This document shows, one piece after another, positions 1 through 8,860 of a DNA stretch of 64,000 nt (positions are counted from its first letter, which is position 1; every line of letters begins with the position of its first letter). The translations under genes were made by a program, and so were the position numbers. The notes under the pieces were generated by a model. That model was not told the DNA's origin. It saw only the letters and a program-made list of their open reading frames with translations, and did not search any database. The DNA comes from Actinomycetospora lemnae. Its GTDB lineage: Bacteria > Actinomycetota > Actinomycetes > Mycobacteriales > Pseudonocardiaceae. The stretch spans positions 434,001 through 498,000 of the forward strand of contig NZ_JAQZAO010000004.1 of the NCBI RefSeq assembly GCF_028737315.1, written 5' to 3'.

Positions 1-169
1 CGCGCGCGAGGACGTCCTTGTCGGTGTTGCCGAGCGAGAGCCCGCGCCCCCCGGCGGGGCGGTCGATGCGCAGCACGTCGGCGCCCATGTCCGCGAGCAT
101 CATCGCCGCGAACGGGCCGGGCCCGATCCCCGCGACCTCGATGACCTTGACGCCGTCCAGCACACCCAT
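1..169 (-). CDS. alpha-methylacyl-CoA racemase, N-terminal part (cut by window edge)
   Basis: Only the first 56 or so codons are present; the gene runs off the left edge. The visible protein begins [20 protein letters not shown] and continues with [17 protein letters not shown], the N-terminal signature of family III CoA-transferases, and the G-P-G-P-F form is typical of alpha-methylacyl-CoA racemases (AMACR, mycobacterial Mcr). Such enzymes epimerise the 2-methyl group of branched acyl-CoAs, including sterol side chains, so that beta-oxidation can proceed. The ATG at 167-169 is preceded by a GAGGAG-type ribosome binding site. It has its own promoter region (170-250), and a 20-bp palindrome shared with the neighbouring fatty-acid genes lies about 50 bp upstream. 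Family assignment is good; substrate is unknown. Confidence 0.85.
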   Translation of the reverse strand, partial: MGVLDGVKVIEVAGIGPGPFAAMMLADMGADVLRIDRPAGGRGLSLGNTDKDVLAR

Positions 170-216
170 GGGGCCCTCGTCCTCCTCGTCGTGGGGCGAT
201 CGGGCCGAGCGTACGA

Positions 217-236
217 GACAGTCAGGGCTGACGGTA
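217..236. promoter_or_regulatory. Putative TetR-type operator, copy 1
   Basis: GACAGTCAGGGCTGACGGTA is one of four related 20-bp palindromes in the first 10 kb (others at 3894, 7043 and 10097). It lies 48-67 bp upstream of the racemase start. The match to the shared half sites CAGTCA and TGAC is seen directly; binding by a local TetR protein is inferred. Confidence 0.55.
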
Positions 237-253
237 TGGGTGCGCGGCCTGAT

Positions 254-276
254 CGAGCGAAGGGCCCCTTCGCTCG
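254..276. repeat. Palindrome with GAGCGAAGG arms
   Basis: A perfect 10-bp inverted repeat (CGAGCGAAGG / CCTTCGCTCG) with a 3-base loop. The same arm sequence recurs inside the larger hairpin at 341-391. It could act as a second terminator for the fadA-fadB transcript or be a small dispersed palindrome. Confidence 0.5.
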
Positions 277-340
277 GAAGAGCCGAGCGTGGGCGCCCAC
301 CGCCGGAATCGGTGCCGTGCGAGAGCGCCAGGCCGGAAAC

Positions 341-391
341 GACCGAAGGGCACCCTCGCTCGACTAGATCGAGCGAAGGTGCCCTTCGGTC
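341..391. terminator. Long hairpin downstream of fadB
   Basis: Outer arms of 14 bp (GACCGAAGGGCACC and its complement, 341-354 and 378-391) enclose an inner 8-bp stem (356-363 with 369-376) after one mismatch, with a 5-base loop. It lies about 40 bp past the fadB stop codon on the minus strand, so it most likely ends the fadA-fadB transcript. No U-tract follows, as is usual in high-GC actinobacteria. Confidence 0.6.
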
Positions 392-429
392 AGGACGTCG
401 GCCCGGGCCCGCGCCCCGAGCCGAGCGGG

Positions 430-2598
430 TCACTCGCCGCGCAGCGACTGACCCTTCTCCGCCTTCTCGACCAGCGAGGCCGGCGGGTTGAAGCGGTCGC
501 CGTAGGCCTTGGCCAGGATGCGGGCGCGCTCGACGAACCCGGGCAGGCCGCCGGGGTAGCCGTCGATGTACTGCGCCACGCCGCCGGTCCAGGCCGGGAA
601 GCCGATGCCCATGATCGAGCCGATGTTGGCGTCGGCGATGGTGTGCAGGACACCCTCGTCGAAGCACTTCACGGTCTCGAGGGCCTCGGCGAAGAGCATG
701 CGCTCCTGCATGTCCTCGAACGGCAGGTCGCCCTTCGCCGCGCCGAACTCCTCGGACAGGCCCGGCCAGAGCCGCACCCGCTTGCCCGACTCGTCGTACT
801 CGTAGAAGCCGGCGCCCGAGGAACGGCCCTTGCGGCCGAGCTCGACCATCCGGTCGATGATCGCCTCGGAGGGGTGCTCGTTCCAGGTGCCGCCGGACTC
901 CTCGACGCCCCGGCGGGTCTCCTGGCGGATCTTCTGCGGCAGCGTCAGGGTCAGCTCGTCCATCAGCTGCAGCGGCGGGGCCGGGTAGCCGGCCTGCGAC
1001 CCGGCCTGCTCGATCGACGACGGTGCGGCGCCCTCGCCGAGCATCGCCACGGCCTCGTTGATGAACGTGCCGATGACGCGGCTGGTGAAGAACCCGCGGC
1101 TGTCGGAGACGACGATCGGCGTCTTCTTGATCTGCAGCGCGATGTCGATCGCCTTGGCCAGCGTCGCGTCGCTGGTCTTCTCGCCCTTGATGATCTCCAG
1201 GAGCGGCATCTTGTCGACCGGCGAGAAGAAGTGCAGGCCGATGAAGTCCTCGGGGCGGTCGACGCCCTCGGCGAGGCCGGTGATCGGCAGCGTCGAGGTG
1301 TTCGAGCCGAGGACGGCGTCGGGCGCGAGGTGCGGCAGGATCTCCGCGAAGACCTGCTTCTTGAGGTCGGGGCTCTCGAAGACGGCCTCGATGACGAGGT
1401 CGGCGCCCTGGGCCGCGGACGCGTCCGCGGTCGGCGTGATGCGCGCGAGCACCTCGTCGGCCTTCTCCTGGGTCTGCTTGCCGCGCGAGACGGCCTTCTC
1501 CAGGAGCTTCTGCGAGTAGCCCTTGCCCTTCTCGGCGTTCTCCTGGCTGACGTCCTTGAGGACGACCTCCAGGCCCGCCATCGCGCACGTGTACGCGATG
1601 CCCGCGCCCATCATCCCGGCGCCGAGCACGACGACCTTGCGCGCCGTGTGCTTCTCGTAGCCGTCGGGACGCGAGGCGCCCTTGTTGATGGCCTGCAGGT
1701 CGAAGAAGAAGGCACGGGTCATGTTCGTCGACACCTGGCCGCAGGCGAGGTCGGCGAAGTAGCGCGACTCGATCTGGCCGGCGTTGTCGATGTCGACCTG
1801 CGAGCCCTCGACGGCCGCGCACATGATGTTGTACGGCGCGGGCATCGGGGCGTTCTTCAGCTGCTTGCGCAGGTTGGCCGGGAACGCCGGGAGGTTCGCG
1901 GCGAACTTCGGCGTCGACGGCGTGCCGCCGGGGATCTTGTAGCCCTTGACGTCCCACGGCTGCGCGGCCTCGGGGTTGTCTCTCACCCACTGCTTGGCGC
2001 GCGAGATCAGCTCGTCGGGGCTGTCGACGACCTCGTGCACGAGGCCGGCGTCCAGCGCCGCGCGCGGGTTGCGCTGCTGACCCTGCAACAGCACGTTCAT
2101 GAGGCCGTCGGCCAGGCCGAGCAGGCGCACGACGCGCACGACGCCCCCGCCGCCGGGCAGCAGGCCCAGCGTCACCTCGGGCAGGCCGATCTTCGAGCCC
2201 TTGGCGTCGAGGGCGATGCGGTGGTGGCAGGCCAGCGCGATCTCGAGGCCGCCGCCGAGCGCCGCACCGTTGATCGCCGCGACGACCGGCCTGCCCAGGG
2301 TCTCCAGGCGCCGCAGCAGCTGCTTGATCTGCTGCGACTGGTCGAAGACCTTCTGCGCGTCGGCGCGCGTGTACTTCACGAGGTCGTCGAGGTTGCCGCC
2401 CGCGAAGAAGGTCTTCTTCGCCGAGGTCAGCACGACGCCGGTGATCGAGTCCTTCTCCGACTCGAGACGCTGCAGCGTCTCGGCGAAGTCCTCGCCCCAC
2501 TTGGCGTTCATCGTGTTGGCCGAGGCGCCCGGGTCGTCCATCGTCAGCGTGACGATGCCGTCCCCGTCGGCCTCCCACCGGAACATGTTCTCGGACAC
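430..2598 (-). CDS. fadB: Trifunctional-type fatty acid oxidation protein FadB (enoyl-CoA hydratase / 3-hydroxyacyl-CoA dehydrogenase)
   Basis: A 722-residue protein with an N-terminal crotonase domain (about 1-200) followed by an NAD-binding 3-hydroxyacyl-CoA dehydrogenase (about 318-500) and its C-terminal domain. Visible landmarks are [13 protein letters not shown] with Glu119, [13 protein letters not shown] with Glu141 (hydratase acids), the dinucleotide fold [12 protein letters not shown] at 324-335 and the catalytic His456 in GLHFFSP. It hydrates enoyl-CoA and oxidises the 3-hydroxy product in the cytoplasm, handing 3-ketoacyl-CoA to the thiolase encoded 47 bp upstream in the same operon. 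The start is taken as the GTG at 2596-2598, about 11 bases after AGGAG; the in-frame ATG four codons later has no ribosome binding site. Order and length match the actinobacterial fadA-fadB pair (Rv0859-Rv0860). Confidence 0.93.
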   Translation of the reverse strand: MSENMFRWEADGDGIVTLTMDDPGASANTMNAKWGEDFAETLQRLESEKDSITGVVLTSAKKTFFAGGNLDDLVKYTRADAQKVFDQSQQIKQLLRRLETLGRPVVAAINGAALGGGLEIALACHHRIALDAKGSKIGLPEVTLGLLPGGGGVVRVVRLLGLADGLMNVLLQGQQRNPRAALDAGLVHEVVDSPDELISRAKQWVRDNPEAAQPWDVKGYKIPGGTPSTPKFAANLPAFPANLRKQLKNAPMPAPYNIMCAAVEGSQVDIDNAGQIESRYFADLACGQVSTNMTRAFFFDLQAINKGASRPDGYEKHTARKVVVLGAGMMGAGIAYTCAMAGLEVVLKDVSQENAEKGKGYSQKLLEKAVSRGKQTQEKADEVLARITPTADASAAQGADLVIEAVFESPDLKKQVFAEILPHLAPDAVLGSNTSTLPITGLAEGVDRPEDFIGLHFFSPVDKMPLLEIIKGEKTSDATLAKAIDIALQIKKTPIVVSDSRGFFTSRVIGTFINEAVAMLGEGAAPSSIEQAGSQAGYPAPPLQLMDELTLTLPQKIRQETRRGVEESGGTWNEHPSEAIIDRMVELGRKGRSSGAGFYEYDESGKRVRLWPGLSEEFGAAKGDLPFEDMQERMLFAEALETVKCFDEGVLHTIADANIGSIMGIGFPAWTGGVAQYIDGYPGGLPGFVERARILAKAYGDRFNPPASLVEKAEKGQSLRGE

Positions 2599-2645
2599 TG
2601 CGCTGCTGGCTCCTGTTCGCTGGTCGGGGGTTCCGGAGGGGTGGG

Positions 2646-3854
2646 TCAGACCCGCTCGATGATGGTCGCGACGCCCATGCCGCCGCCGATGCACAGCGTC
2701 ACGAGGGCGCGGCGCAGGTCGCGGCGCTCGAGCTCGTCGACCATGGTCCCGACGAGCATCGCGCCGGTGGCGCCCAGCGGGTGGCCCAGCGCGATCGCGC
2801 CGCCGGCGACGTTGGTGCGCTCGTGCGGGAAGCCGAGGTCGCGCATCAGCTTCATCGGCACGGCGGCGAACGCCTCGTTGATCTCGAGGAGGTCGATGTC
2901 GTCGACGGTCATCCCGGCCTTGGCCAGGACCTTCTCGCACGCCGGCGTCGGGCCGGTGAGCATGATCGTCGGGTCGGCGCCGGAGACGGCGGTGGCGACG
3001 ATGCGGGCACGCGGGGTCAGGCCGTTCTGCTTGCCGGCCTCCTCGGTGCCGAGCAGCACGAGCGCGGCGCCGTCGACGATGCCCGAGCTGTTGCCCGGGT
3101 GGTGCACGTGGTTGATCGCCTCGACCCAGTGGTACTTCTGCAGCGCCACCGCGTCGAAGCCGCCCATGTCGCCGATGCGGGCGAACGACGGCTTGAGGCC
3201 CGACAGGCCCTCCATCGTCGTCTCGCGGACGTGCTCGTCGTGGTCGAGCACCGTCAGGCCGTTGCGGTCGACGACGGGGACGATCGAGCGGTCGAAGGCG
3301 CCGTCGGCCCACGACTTGGCGGCGCGGGTCTGCGACTCGAGCGCGTAGGCGTCGACGTCCTCGCGGCTGAAGCCCTCGAGGGTGGCGATGAGGTCGGCGC
3401 CGATGCCCTGCGGGACGAACGAGGTCTTGAAGTTGGTCTCCGGGTCCATCGCCCAGGCGCCGCCGTCGGACGCCATCGGGACGCGGGACATCGACTCGAC
3501 GCCACCGGCGACGATGAGGTCCTCGAAGCCGGAGCGCACGCGCTGACCGGCCTGGTTCACGGCCTCGAGGCCCGACGCGCAGAAGCGGTTGAGCTGGACG
3601 CCGCCCACGTGGTCCGGCAGGCCCGCGGCGATCGCGGCGGTCTTGGCGATGTCGCCGCCCTGGTCGCCGATGGGGGTGACGCAGCCGAGGACGACGTCCT
3701 CGATCTTGTCGGGGTCGAGCTCCGGGTTGCGCTTGCGCAGCTCGTCGATCAGGCCGACGACCAGCGACACCGGCTTGGTCGCGTGCAGCGAGCCGGTGGC
3801 CTTGCCCCGGCCCCGCGGGGTGCGGAGGGCGTCGTAGATGTATGCCTCGGTCAC
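2646..3854 (-). CDS. fadA: Acetyl-CoA C-acyltransferase (3-ketoacyl-CoA thiolase)
   Basis: A 402-residue thiolase, the usual length. The acyl-accepting cysteine is Cys92 in [10 protein letters not shown]. The C-terminal half has [15 protein letters not shown] (active-site His) and [10 protein letters not shown] (second Cys). It cleaves 3-ketoacyl-CoA with CoA to release acetyl-CoA, the last step of the cycle started by FadB, and the two are co-transcribed (47-bp gap). The chosen start is GTG at 3852-3854, giving the typical N-terminus [15 protein letters not shown] with an AAGGGA ribosome binding site; the open frame extends further upstream but reads through the promoter region. A palindrome (3894-3913) sits 40 bp upstream and probably controls the operon. 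Confidence 0.94.
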   Translation of the reverse strand: MTEAYIYDALRTPRGRGKATGSLHATKPVSLVVGLIDELRKRNPELDPDKIEDVVLGCVTPIGDQGGDIAKTAAIAAGLPDHVGGVQLNRFCASGLEAVNQAGQRVRSGFEDLIVAGGVESMSRVPMASDGGAWAMDPETNFKTSFVPQGIGADLIATLEGFSREDVDAYALESQTRAAKSWADGAFDRSIVPVVDRNGLTVLDHDEHVRETTMEGLSGLKPSFARIGDMGGFDAVALQKYHWVEAINHVHHPGNSSGIVDGAALVLLGTEEAGKQNGLTPRARIVATAVSGADPTIMLTGPTPACEKVLAKAGMTVDDIDLLEINEAFAAVPMKLMRDLGFPHERTNVAGGAIALGHPLGATGAMLVGTMVDELERRDLRRALVTLCIGGGMGVATIIERV

Positions 3855-3893
3855 GGGTGGGTCCCTTCGCGCGGGTGTGAGCCGACTGCTCTC

Positions 3894-3913
3894 AACAGTC
3901 ATGATGGACTGTT
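3894..3913. promoter_or_regulatory. Putative TetR-type operator, copy 2 (fadA / GMC oxidase intergenic region)
   Basis: AACAGTCATGATGGACTGTT is the most symmetrical copy of the shared palindrome, with 7-bp perfect outer arms AACAGTC / GACTGTT. It lies between two divergent operons, 40 bp from the fadA start and about 100 bp from the GMC oxidase start, so one regulator could act on both. Confidence 0.6.
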
Positions 3914-4011
3914 TCGCGCTCGTGTCAACGTGGGCACCACCGCCGGTTACTCCCCGGTAGGGTCGCCCGTCTCTCGTTGACACACTGCCAACGACTGGCG
4001 AGGCTTGTCGC

Positions 4012-5754
4012 GTGGACGCGGATTACGACGTGCTCGTGGTCGGCTCGGGGTTCGGCGGCTCGGTCACCGCGCTGCGGCTGACCGAGAAGGGCTACCGCGT
4101 CGGCGTGCTCGAGGCGGGCCGCCGCTTCGCCGACCAGGACTTCCCCGCCACGTCGTGGCAGCTGCGCGACTACCTCTGGGCGCCGTGGGCCCGCTGCTTC
4201 GGGATCTTCCGGGCCGACCCGCTGCGCGACGTGCTCGTCCTGTCCGGCGCCGGGGTGGGCGGGGGCTCGCTGGTGTACGCCAACACGCTCTACCGCCCGC
4301 CGCGCTCCTTCTACGACGACCCGCAGTGGGGCGGCATCACCGACTGGGCCGACGAGCTCGACGCCCCGTACGACCAGGCGTCCCGGATGCTCGGCGCCAC
4401 CACCTACCCGCGGGTCTCGCCGTCCGACGCCGTCATGCGCGACGTCGCGCAGGAGATGGGCGTCGGCCACACCTACCGCGCGGCCGACGTCGGCGTCTTC
4501 TTCGGGGCGCCACCCGGCGAGGAGGTGCCGGACCCGTACTTCGGCGGCGCCGGCCCCGAGCGCCACGGCTGCCTCCACTGCGGCGAGTGCATGACGGGCT
4601 GCCGCCACGACGCCAAGAACACGCTGGTCAAGAACTACCTGCACCTCGCCGAGGCCGCCGGGGCGCAGGTGCTGCCGATGACGACGGCGACGCGCATCCG
4701 CCCGCGCGGCGGGGACCTGTCCGGCGCATCGGGCTACGAGGTCGAGGTGCGCGCCACCGGTCGCCCGGGTGGGCGGCGCACGCTGCGCGCGCAGCAGGTG
4801 GTCGTCGCCGCCTCGGCCCTCGGCAGCCAGCGGTTGCTGCACCGGCTGCGCCGCCGCGGCGACCTGCCCCGCATCTCCCCGCGACTCGGCGAGCTCTCGC
4901 GCACCAACTCCGAGGCGATCCTCGCCGCGCGCACCGCGAGCGACGTCGCCGACTACACCACCGGCGTCTCGATCACCTCGTCGATCCACCCCGACGCCCA
5001 CACCCACGTCGAGCCGGTGCGCTACGGGCGCGGCTCGAACCTGCTCTCGCTGCTCTCGGCCGTCCTCGTCGACGGCACGACGGCGGCGGGCGACGCGACG
5101 CTCGGCGAGCGGGGCCCGTCGCTGCGGCGCATCGCCCGCGAGCTGGTGCGCTCGCGGCGCGAGCTGGTCGCCCTGCACCGGCCACGGCGCTGGGCCGAGC
5201 AGTCGATCGTGCTGCTGGTGATGCAGACGCTGGACAACTCCCTGACGCTGCGCCCGCGCCGGTTCCTGCCCGGCCTGCGCTCCCGGCCCGGCGAGGGCAC
5301 CCCGAACCCGGCGTGGATCCCGGCCGGCCACGAGGTCGCGCGGCGCGTGGCCCGGCGGATGGGCGGCTTCCCGGTCGGCGCCAGCTCGACGCTGGTGAAC
5401 CTGCCGGTGACCGGGCACTTCCTCGGCGGCGCGGTCATCTCCGAGACGCCGGCGAACGGCGTCGTCGACCCCTACCACCGGCTGCACGGGCACCCCGGCG
5501 TCCACGTCGTCGACGGGTCCAGCGTGCCGGCGAACCTCGGGGTGAACCCGTCCCTGACCATCACCGCCCTCGCCGAGCGGGCGATGTCACTGTGGCCCAA
5601 CCGCGGCGAGCCCGACCCGCGCCCGGCGCCGGGGGAGCCCTACCGCCGGGTCGCGCCCGTCGCGCCGCACCACCCCGCGGTACCCGCCGACGCCCCCGGT
5701 GCGCTGCGGACCACCGTCGACCTGCCCAGCCCGAGGATCGGAGCCCCCCTGTGA
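4012..5754 (+). CDS. GMC-family oxidoreductase, ChoD (putative cholesterol oxidase) type
   Basis: A 580-residue flavoprotein. An FAD-binding GSGFGG at 11-16 follows the N-terminal strand, [14 protein letters not shown] (78-91) is the second flavin contact of GMC oxidases, and the C-terminus has [16 protein letters not shown]. Four cysteines at 187, 190, 193 and 197 form CxxCxxCxxxC ([12 protein letters not shown]), seen in the mycobacterial Rv3409c (ChoD) subgroup and not in classical streptomycete cholesterol oxidase. It probably oxidises a sterol or other alcohol, but whether Rv3409c itself acts on cholesterol is disputed, so the substrate is uncertain. The start is GTG. Its stop overlaps the next gene's GTG (GTGA), which indicates translational coupling with the decarboxylase-like gene and tetR downstream. 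Confidence 0.85.
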   Translation: MDADYDVLVVGSGFGGSVTALRLTEKGYRVGVLEAGRRFADQDFPATSWQLRDYLWAPWARCFGIFRADPLRDVLVLSGAGVGGGSLVYANTLYRPPRSFYDDPQWGGITDWADELDAPYDQASRMLGATTYPRVSPSDAVMRDVAQEMGVGHTYRAADVGVFFGAPPGEEVPDPYFGGAGPERHGCLHCGECMTGCRHDAKNTLVKNYLHLAEAAGAQVLPMTTATRIRPRGGDLSGASGYEVEVRATGRPGGRRTLRAQQVVVAASALGSQRLLHRLRRRGDLPRISPRLGELSRTNSEAILAARTASDVADYTTGVSITSSIHPDAHTHVEPVRYGRGSNLLSLLSAVLVDGTTAAGDATLGERGPSLRRIARELVRSRRELVALHRPRRWAEQSIVLLVMQTLDNSLTLRPRRFLPGLRSRPGEGTPNPAWIPAGHEVARRVARRMGGFPVGASSTLVNLPVTGHFLGGAVISETPANGVVDPYHRLHGHPGVHVVDGSSVPANLGVNPSLTITALAERAMSLWPNRGEPDPRPAPGEPYRRVAPVAPHHPAVPADAPGALRTTVDLPSPRIGAPL

Positions 5755-6473
5755 CCGACCCCGCGACCGCCTACCCGCCCGAGCCCTGGACCCTCGTCGG
5801 CCGGATGGACCTGTCGACCTTCCTGGTGCCGACGGACACCCTGCCCACCGCGACCTGGCCCGACGGCTGGTCCCCGCTCGCGCTCGGGGGCTGCACGCCG
5901 GTCGGGGCGGCGTGGGTCGACTACGCGCCCGGCGGCGTCATGAGCTACCACGAGCTGCTGGTCGCGGTCGCCGGCCGCGTCGGGGCGCGGGTCCGCCCGC
6001 ACATCGTGGCGATCTGGGTCGACAGCCCGGCCTCGCGCGACGGCGGGCGCGAGCTCTGGGGCATCCCGAAGGGGCTCGCGAGCTTCACGGGCTTCGACGA
6101 GGGCACGCCGAGCGTCACCGTCGAGGGCGCCGAGCGCCCCGCCGCGCACGCGGTCCTGCGCCACGGCACGCGCCTGCCCGGGCGCCCGCGGGTCGGGTTC
6201 ACGCTGGCCCAGGAGCTGAACGGTCGCTGCTGGGAGAGCCCGGTGACGAGCCGCACGGCGATCGGCCTGCTCCACGCCGACTGGACGTTCGACCCCGACG
6301 GCCCCCTGGGCTTCCTCGCCGGCCACCGCCCCCTCGTCTCGGCGACCCTCCACGACTTCGCCATGTCCTTCGGGATGACGCCGTACGACCGCGCGCGTGA
6401 GGACCAGCCTGGCGTCCACGCTGGCACTGGACGCCAGGAAAGCCCCCGGCTCGGTCCCGCGACACGCCGATGA
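5751..6473 (+). CDS. Acetoacetate decarboxylase-fold protein
   Basis: A 240-residue protein starting at GTG 5751, which overlaps the GMC oxidase stop by four bases. GRELWGIPKGLASF (100-112) matches the acetoacetate decarboxylase superfamily, where the Lys of W-G-x-P-K (here Lys107) is near or at the Schiff-base position; PGGVMSYHELLVA (60-72) is also characteristic. Members decarboxylate or hydrolyse 3-oxo acids; many actinobacterial ones have no proven reaction. Co-transcription with the oxidase suggests it processes an oxidised ketone product. Odd feature: residues 220-230 are encoded by a 31-bp palindrome found again at 15951, so the last about 21 residues look like a repeat-derived tail and not family sequence. 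The stop overlaps the ATG of the TetR gene. Confidence 0.8.
   Translation: MTDPATAYPPEPWTLVGRMDLSTFLVPTDTLPTATWPDGWSPLALGGCTPVGAAWVDYAPGGVMSYHELLVAVAGRVGARVRPHIVAIWVDSPASRDGGRELWGIPKGLASFTGFDEGTPSVTVEGAERPAAHAVLRHGTRLPGRPRVGFTLAQELNGRCWESPVTSRTAIGLLHADWTFDPDGPLGFLAGHRPLVSATLHDFAMSFGMTPYDRAREDQPGVHAGTGRQESPRLGPATRR
6408..6438. repeat. 31-bp palindromic repeat, copy 1 (inside a gene end)
   Basis: Arms CCTGGCGTCCA and TGGACGCCAGG enclose a 9-base centre. It matches copy 2 at 15951-15981 in reverse orientation at all but two central bases, and the identity extends a few bases into both flanks (CAG before, AAA after). It lies within the last codons of the decarboxylase-fold gene, 32 bp before the tetR start. 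Confidence 0.8.
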
Positions 6474-7057
6474 CCGCCCCCGCCCGGGGCCGGCGCCTCG
6501 ACCCCGACGCCCGCCGCGAGGAGATCGTCGCCGGCGCCCTGCGCCTGTTCGCCGAGCACCCGTACGCCGCGGTCTCCACCACCGACCTCGCCCGCGAGGC
6601 CGGCGTCGCCCGCGGGCTGATCAACCACTACTTCGGCACCAAGCGCGCGCTCTACCTCGAGGTCGTGCGGCGCCTGACGACCATCCCCGAGGTCGCGGTC
6701 TCCGAGCTCCCGCCCGGCACGGTCGAGGAGCGTGCCGGGGCGGCCGTGGACTGGTTCCTCGACGCCGTCGATCGTCACCGCGGCCTGTGGCTCGCGGTCG
6801 GGACGGGCGCCGCCGGCGACATCGACGTCGACGCGATCCTCGCCGAGGCCGACGAGATCGCCGCCGACCGCGTCCTCGCGGCCCTCGCCCCCGACGCGCC
6901 GGACGACCCCTACCGGGCGCGCGTGCGCTCGTTCTTCGGCCTGGTGCGCTCGGCGTCCCGGGAGTGGCTGGTGCGCGGCACGCTCGACCGCGCGGGCACG
7001 CGCGCGCTCCTCGTCGACGTCCTGCTCACGGTGCTCCACCGCGACAGTCAGGTTTGA
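6470..7057 (+). CDS. TetR-family transcriptional regulator (first)
   Basis: 195 residues. The N-terminal helix-turn-helix reads VSTTDLAREAGVARGLINHY followed by FGTKRALYLEV, the standard TetR recognition region at about 35-65; the remaining 130 residues are the variable ligand-binding and dimerisation part. The ATG overlaps the stop of the decarboxylase-fold gene (ATGA), so it is the third gene of the oxidase operon and probably regulates it in response to an acyl-CoA or sterol ligand. Its stop codon lies inside an operator-like palindrome (7043-7062) that faces the next tetR gene. DNA-binding family is certain; the ligand and targets are not known. Confidence 0.88.
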   Translation: MTAPARGRRLDPDARREEIVAGALRLFAEHPYAAVSTTDLAREAGVARGLINHYFGTKRALYLEVVRRLTTIPEVAVSELPPGTVEERAGAAVDWFLDAVDRHRGLWLAVGTGAAGDIDVDAILAEADEIAADRVLAALAPDAPDDPYRARVRSFFGLVRSASREWLVRGTLDRAGTRALLVDVLLTVLHRDSQV

Positions 7058-7062
7058 CCGTT
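7043..7062. promoter_or_regulatory. Putative TetR-type operator, copy 3 (upstream of second tetR)
   Basis: GACAGTCAGGTTTGACCGTT overlaps the stop codon of the first tetR and lies 107 bp upstream of the second. An operator directly in front of a tetR gene is the usual sign of autoregulation, which makes the second TetR the best candidate for binding all four copies. Confidence 0.55.
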
Positions 7063-7108
7063 CGCGGTCCTGGCGGCACGATCGTCTCGACACGACCGCG
7101 ACACGGTG

Positions 7109-7152
7109 ACGACGACACCGAGACGACGACACAGACGACGACACAGACGACG
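7109..7152. repeat. 12-bp tandem repeat in a tetR leader
   Basis: Two perfect copies of AGACGACGACAC (7121-7132, 7133-7144) with partial copies on each side. It fills much of the 112-bp gap before the second tetR and encodes nothing obvious. Confidence 0.6.
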
Positions 7153-7169
7153 CGGACGGGAGGGAGCGG

Positions 7170-7823
7170 ATGGTGAGCACCCGTGCGGCCGCCGAGCCGG
7201 AGCGACGGTCCCGCGAGCAGCGGACGTCCGACAGCCGCACCCGCATCCTCGACGCGGCCGTCGCGTGCCTGGTCGAGTCGGGCTACGCGGGGACGACGAC
7301 GCTGACGATCCAGAACCGCGCCGGGGTGTCGCGCGGCCGGCTGCTGCACCACTTCCCGTCGAAGGAGAACCTGCTCGTCGCCGCGGCCCAGCACCTCGCG
7401 ACCAGCCGGTTCGCCGAGGACGGGCTGGCCCGCGCCGACCTGCCCGCGGCCGACGTCGACGCCGACGCGCGCCTCGACCGGGCCGTCGACGTCATGTGGT
7501 TCACCTACCAGCAGGCCTACTTCTGGGCCTCGGTCGAGCTGTGGACCGCGGCGCGTACCGACGAGGCCCTGGCGGCCGCGCTCCTGCCCGCCGAGCGACG
7601 CCTCGGCGCGGCGATCCGGCAGACCGTCGACGCCTTCTTCGAGGACTACGCCGACCCGGCCCGCGCCGCCCTCCTGCGCGAGACGCTGCTGACCAGCATG
7701 CGCGGCGTCGCGCTGACCTACGGCTTCGACCCGCGCGACCCGCGGACCGACCCGCACCTCGAGCAGTGGAAGCAGCTCGCTCGCATGCTCCTGCTGCCCG
7801 AGGGCGGGTCCGCCAAGGCCTAG
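7170..7823 (+). CDS. TetR-family transcriptional regulator (second)
   Basis: 217 residues with the DNA-binding region TTTLTIQNRAGVSRGRLLHH then FPSKENLLVAA at about 43-72, preceded by a charged arm SREQRTSDSRTRILDAAV. The start is ATG 7170 behind GGGAGGGA. It lies between the oxidase operon and the convergent F420/acd operon, and a palindrome (7043-7062) found four times in this cluster stands in its leader. I infer that it is a local repressor of fatty-acid or sterol oxidation genes. Its stop codon (7821-7823) overlaps the stop of the convergent LLM gene (7820-7822), so there is no room for a terminator between the two transcripts. Confidence 0.88.
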   Translation: MVSTRAAAEPERRSREQRTSDSRTRILDAAVACLVESGYAGTTTLTIQNRAGVSRGRLLHHFPSKENLLVAAAQHLATSRFAEDGLARADLPAADVDADARLDRAVDVMWFTYQQAYFWASVELWTAARTDEALAAALLPAERRLGAAIRQTVDAFFEDYADPARAALLRETLLTSMRGVALTYGFDPRDPRTDPHLEQWKQLARMLLLPEGGSAKA

Positions 7824-8860
7824 ATCAGGGACTTCAAGGTCTCGAGCGAGGACTTCACGGTGTCGTGGTCCGGCTCCAGCGGCGCGATGTTGAGCTGCGT
7901 GATCCCGGCGGCCGCGAACTCGCGCACCTGCGCGGCGACCTCGTCCTCGGTGCCGATCAGTGACACCGCGTGGACGAGCTCCTCCGGCACCTTCTCCGCG
8001 GCCTCCTCCTTGCGCCCGGACAGGTACAGGTCCTGGATCTCCGACGCCTCGTCCGCGAACCCGTAGCGCCCGGCCAGCTGGGCGTAGAAGTTCGTGTCCT
8101 TGGCGCCCATGCCCCCGACGTAGAGCGCGAGCTGCGGGCGGACGTGCTCGCGCAGCTTGCCCGCGCCCGGCCCGACGGCGAACGGCACGTTGACCGAGAT
8201 CTGCAGCTCGCCCAGCGCCGGGTCGCGCTTGGCCTTGCCGGCTGCCAGCGACGGGCCCCAGACGTCGGCCGCCTTGCCGGGGTGGAACCAGATCGGCTCC
8301 CACACCTCAGCGAGCTCTGCGGCCATCTCGACGTTCTTCGGGCCCAGCGCCGCCAGCATGATCGGGATCTGCTCCCGCACCGGGTGGTTGATGATCTTCA
8401 GTGGCTTGCCCAGGCCCGTGCCCTGGTCGGCGGGCAGCGGGATCGTGTAGTGCTTGCCGGCGTACTCGACGCGCTCCCGGCGCCAGACCTTCCGGCAGAT
8501 CTCGACGATCTCCCGCGTGCGGCCCACCGGCGCGTCGTACTTCACGCCGTGGAAGCCCTCGATGACTTGGGGGCCCGAGGCGCCCATCCCGAGGACGAAG
8601 CGGCCGTCGGAGACGTAGTCGAGCCCGGCCGCCGTCATCGCCGTCAGCGACGGGGTGCGCGTGTAGATCTGCACGATGCCGGACTCGATGTGCATCCGCG
8701 ACGTGCGCGCCGCGAGGTAGCCGAGCTGGCTGACCGCGTCGAAGCTGTAGAGCTCGGCGACGCTCACCGCGTCGAGGCCGACCTCCTCGAGCTCGACGAG
8801 CTTCTCCACCGTCTCGCGGAACCCGCCCTGGGCGTACGCCAGGCCCATCCCGATCCTCAT
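7820..8860 (-). CDS. LLM-class F420-dependent oxidoreductase
   Basis: A 346-residue luciferase-like TIM-barrel protein. MRIGMGLAYAQGG is the first beta strand and SGPQVIEGFHGVKYDAPVGR near 135-155 is the conserved coenzyme-binding loop of actinobacterial LLM F420 enzymes. These reduce or oxidise a substrate with deazaflavin F420, which actinobacteria make; the substrate cannot be read from sequence. The ATG at 8858-8860 overlaps the stop of the acyl-CoA dehydrogenase gene (ATGA), so the two are co-translated, which suggests action on an acyl-CoA or lipid intermediate. A flavin monooxygenase of the same fold is the alternative. Its last two bases overlap the stop codon of the convergent tetR. 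Confidence 0.82.
   Translation of the reverse strand: MRIGMGLAYAQGGFRETVEKLVELEEVGLDAVSVAELYSFDAVSQLGYLAARTSRMHIESGIVQIYTRTPSLTAMTAAGLDYVSDGRFVLGMGASGPQVIEGFHGVKYDAPVGRTREIVEICRKVWRRERVEYAGKHYTIPLPADQGTGLGKPLKIINHPVREQIPIMLAALGPKNVEMAAELAEVWEPIWFHPGKAADVWGPSLAAGKAKRDPALGELQISVNVPFAVGPGAGKLREHVRPQLALYVGGMGAKDTNFYAQLAGRYGFADEASEIQDLYLSGRKEEAAEKVPEELVHAVSLIGTEDEVAAQVREFAAAGITQLNIAPLEPDHDTVKSSLETLKSLI

Noticed and set aside
289..3348. A 1019-codon plus-strand open frame
   Set aside because: It lies antisense to fadB and fadA and shows the low-complexity L/V/R/D composition of a shadow frame. The minus-strand frames contain every expected catalytic motif.
6470..7823. The two adjacent tetR genes as one duplicated or broken gene
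   Set aside because: Each is full length with its own helix-turn-helix, and the proteins differ strongly outside it.
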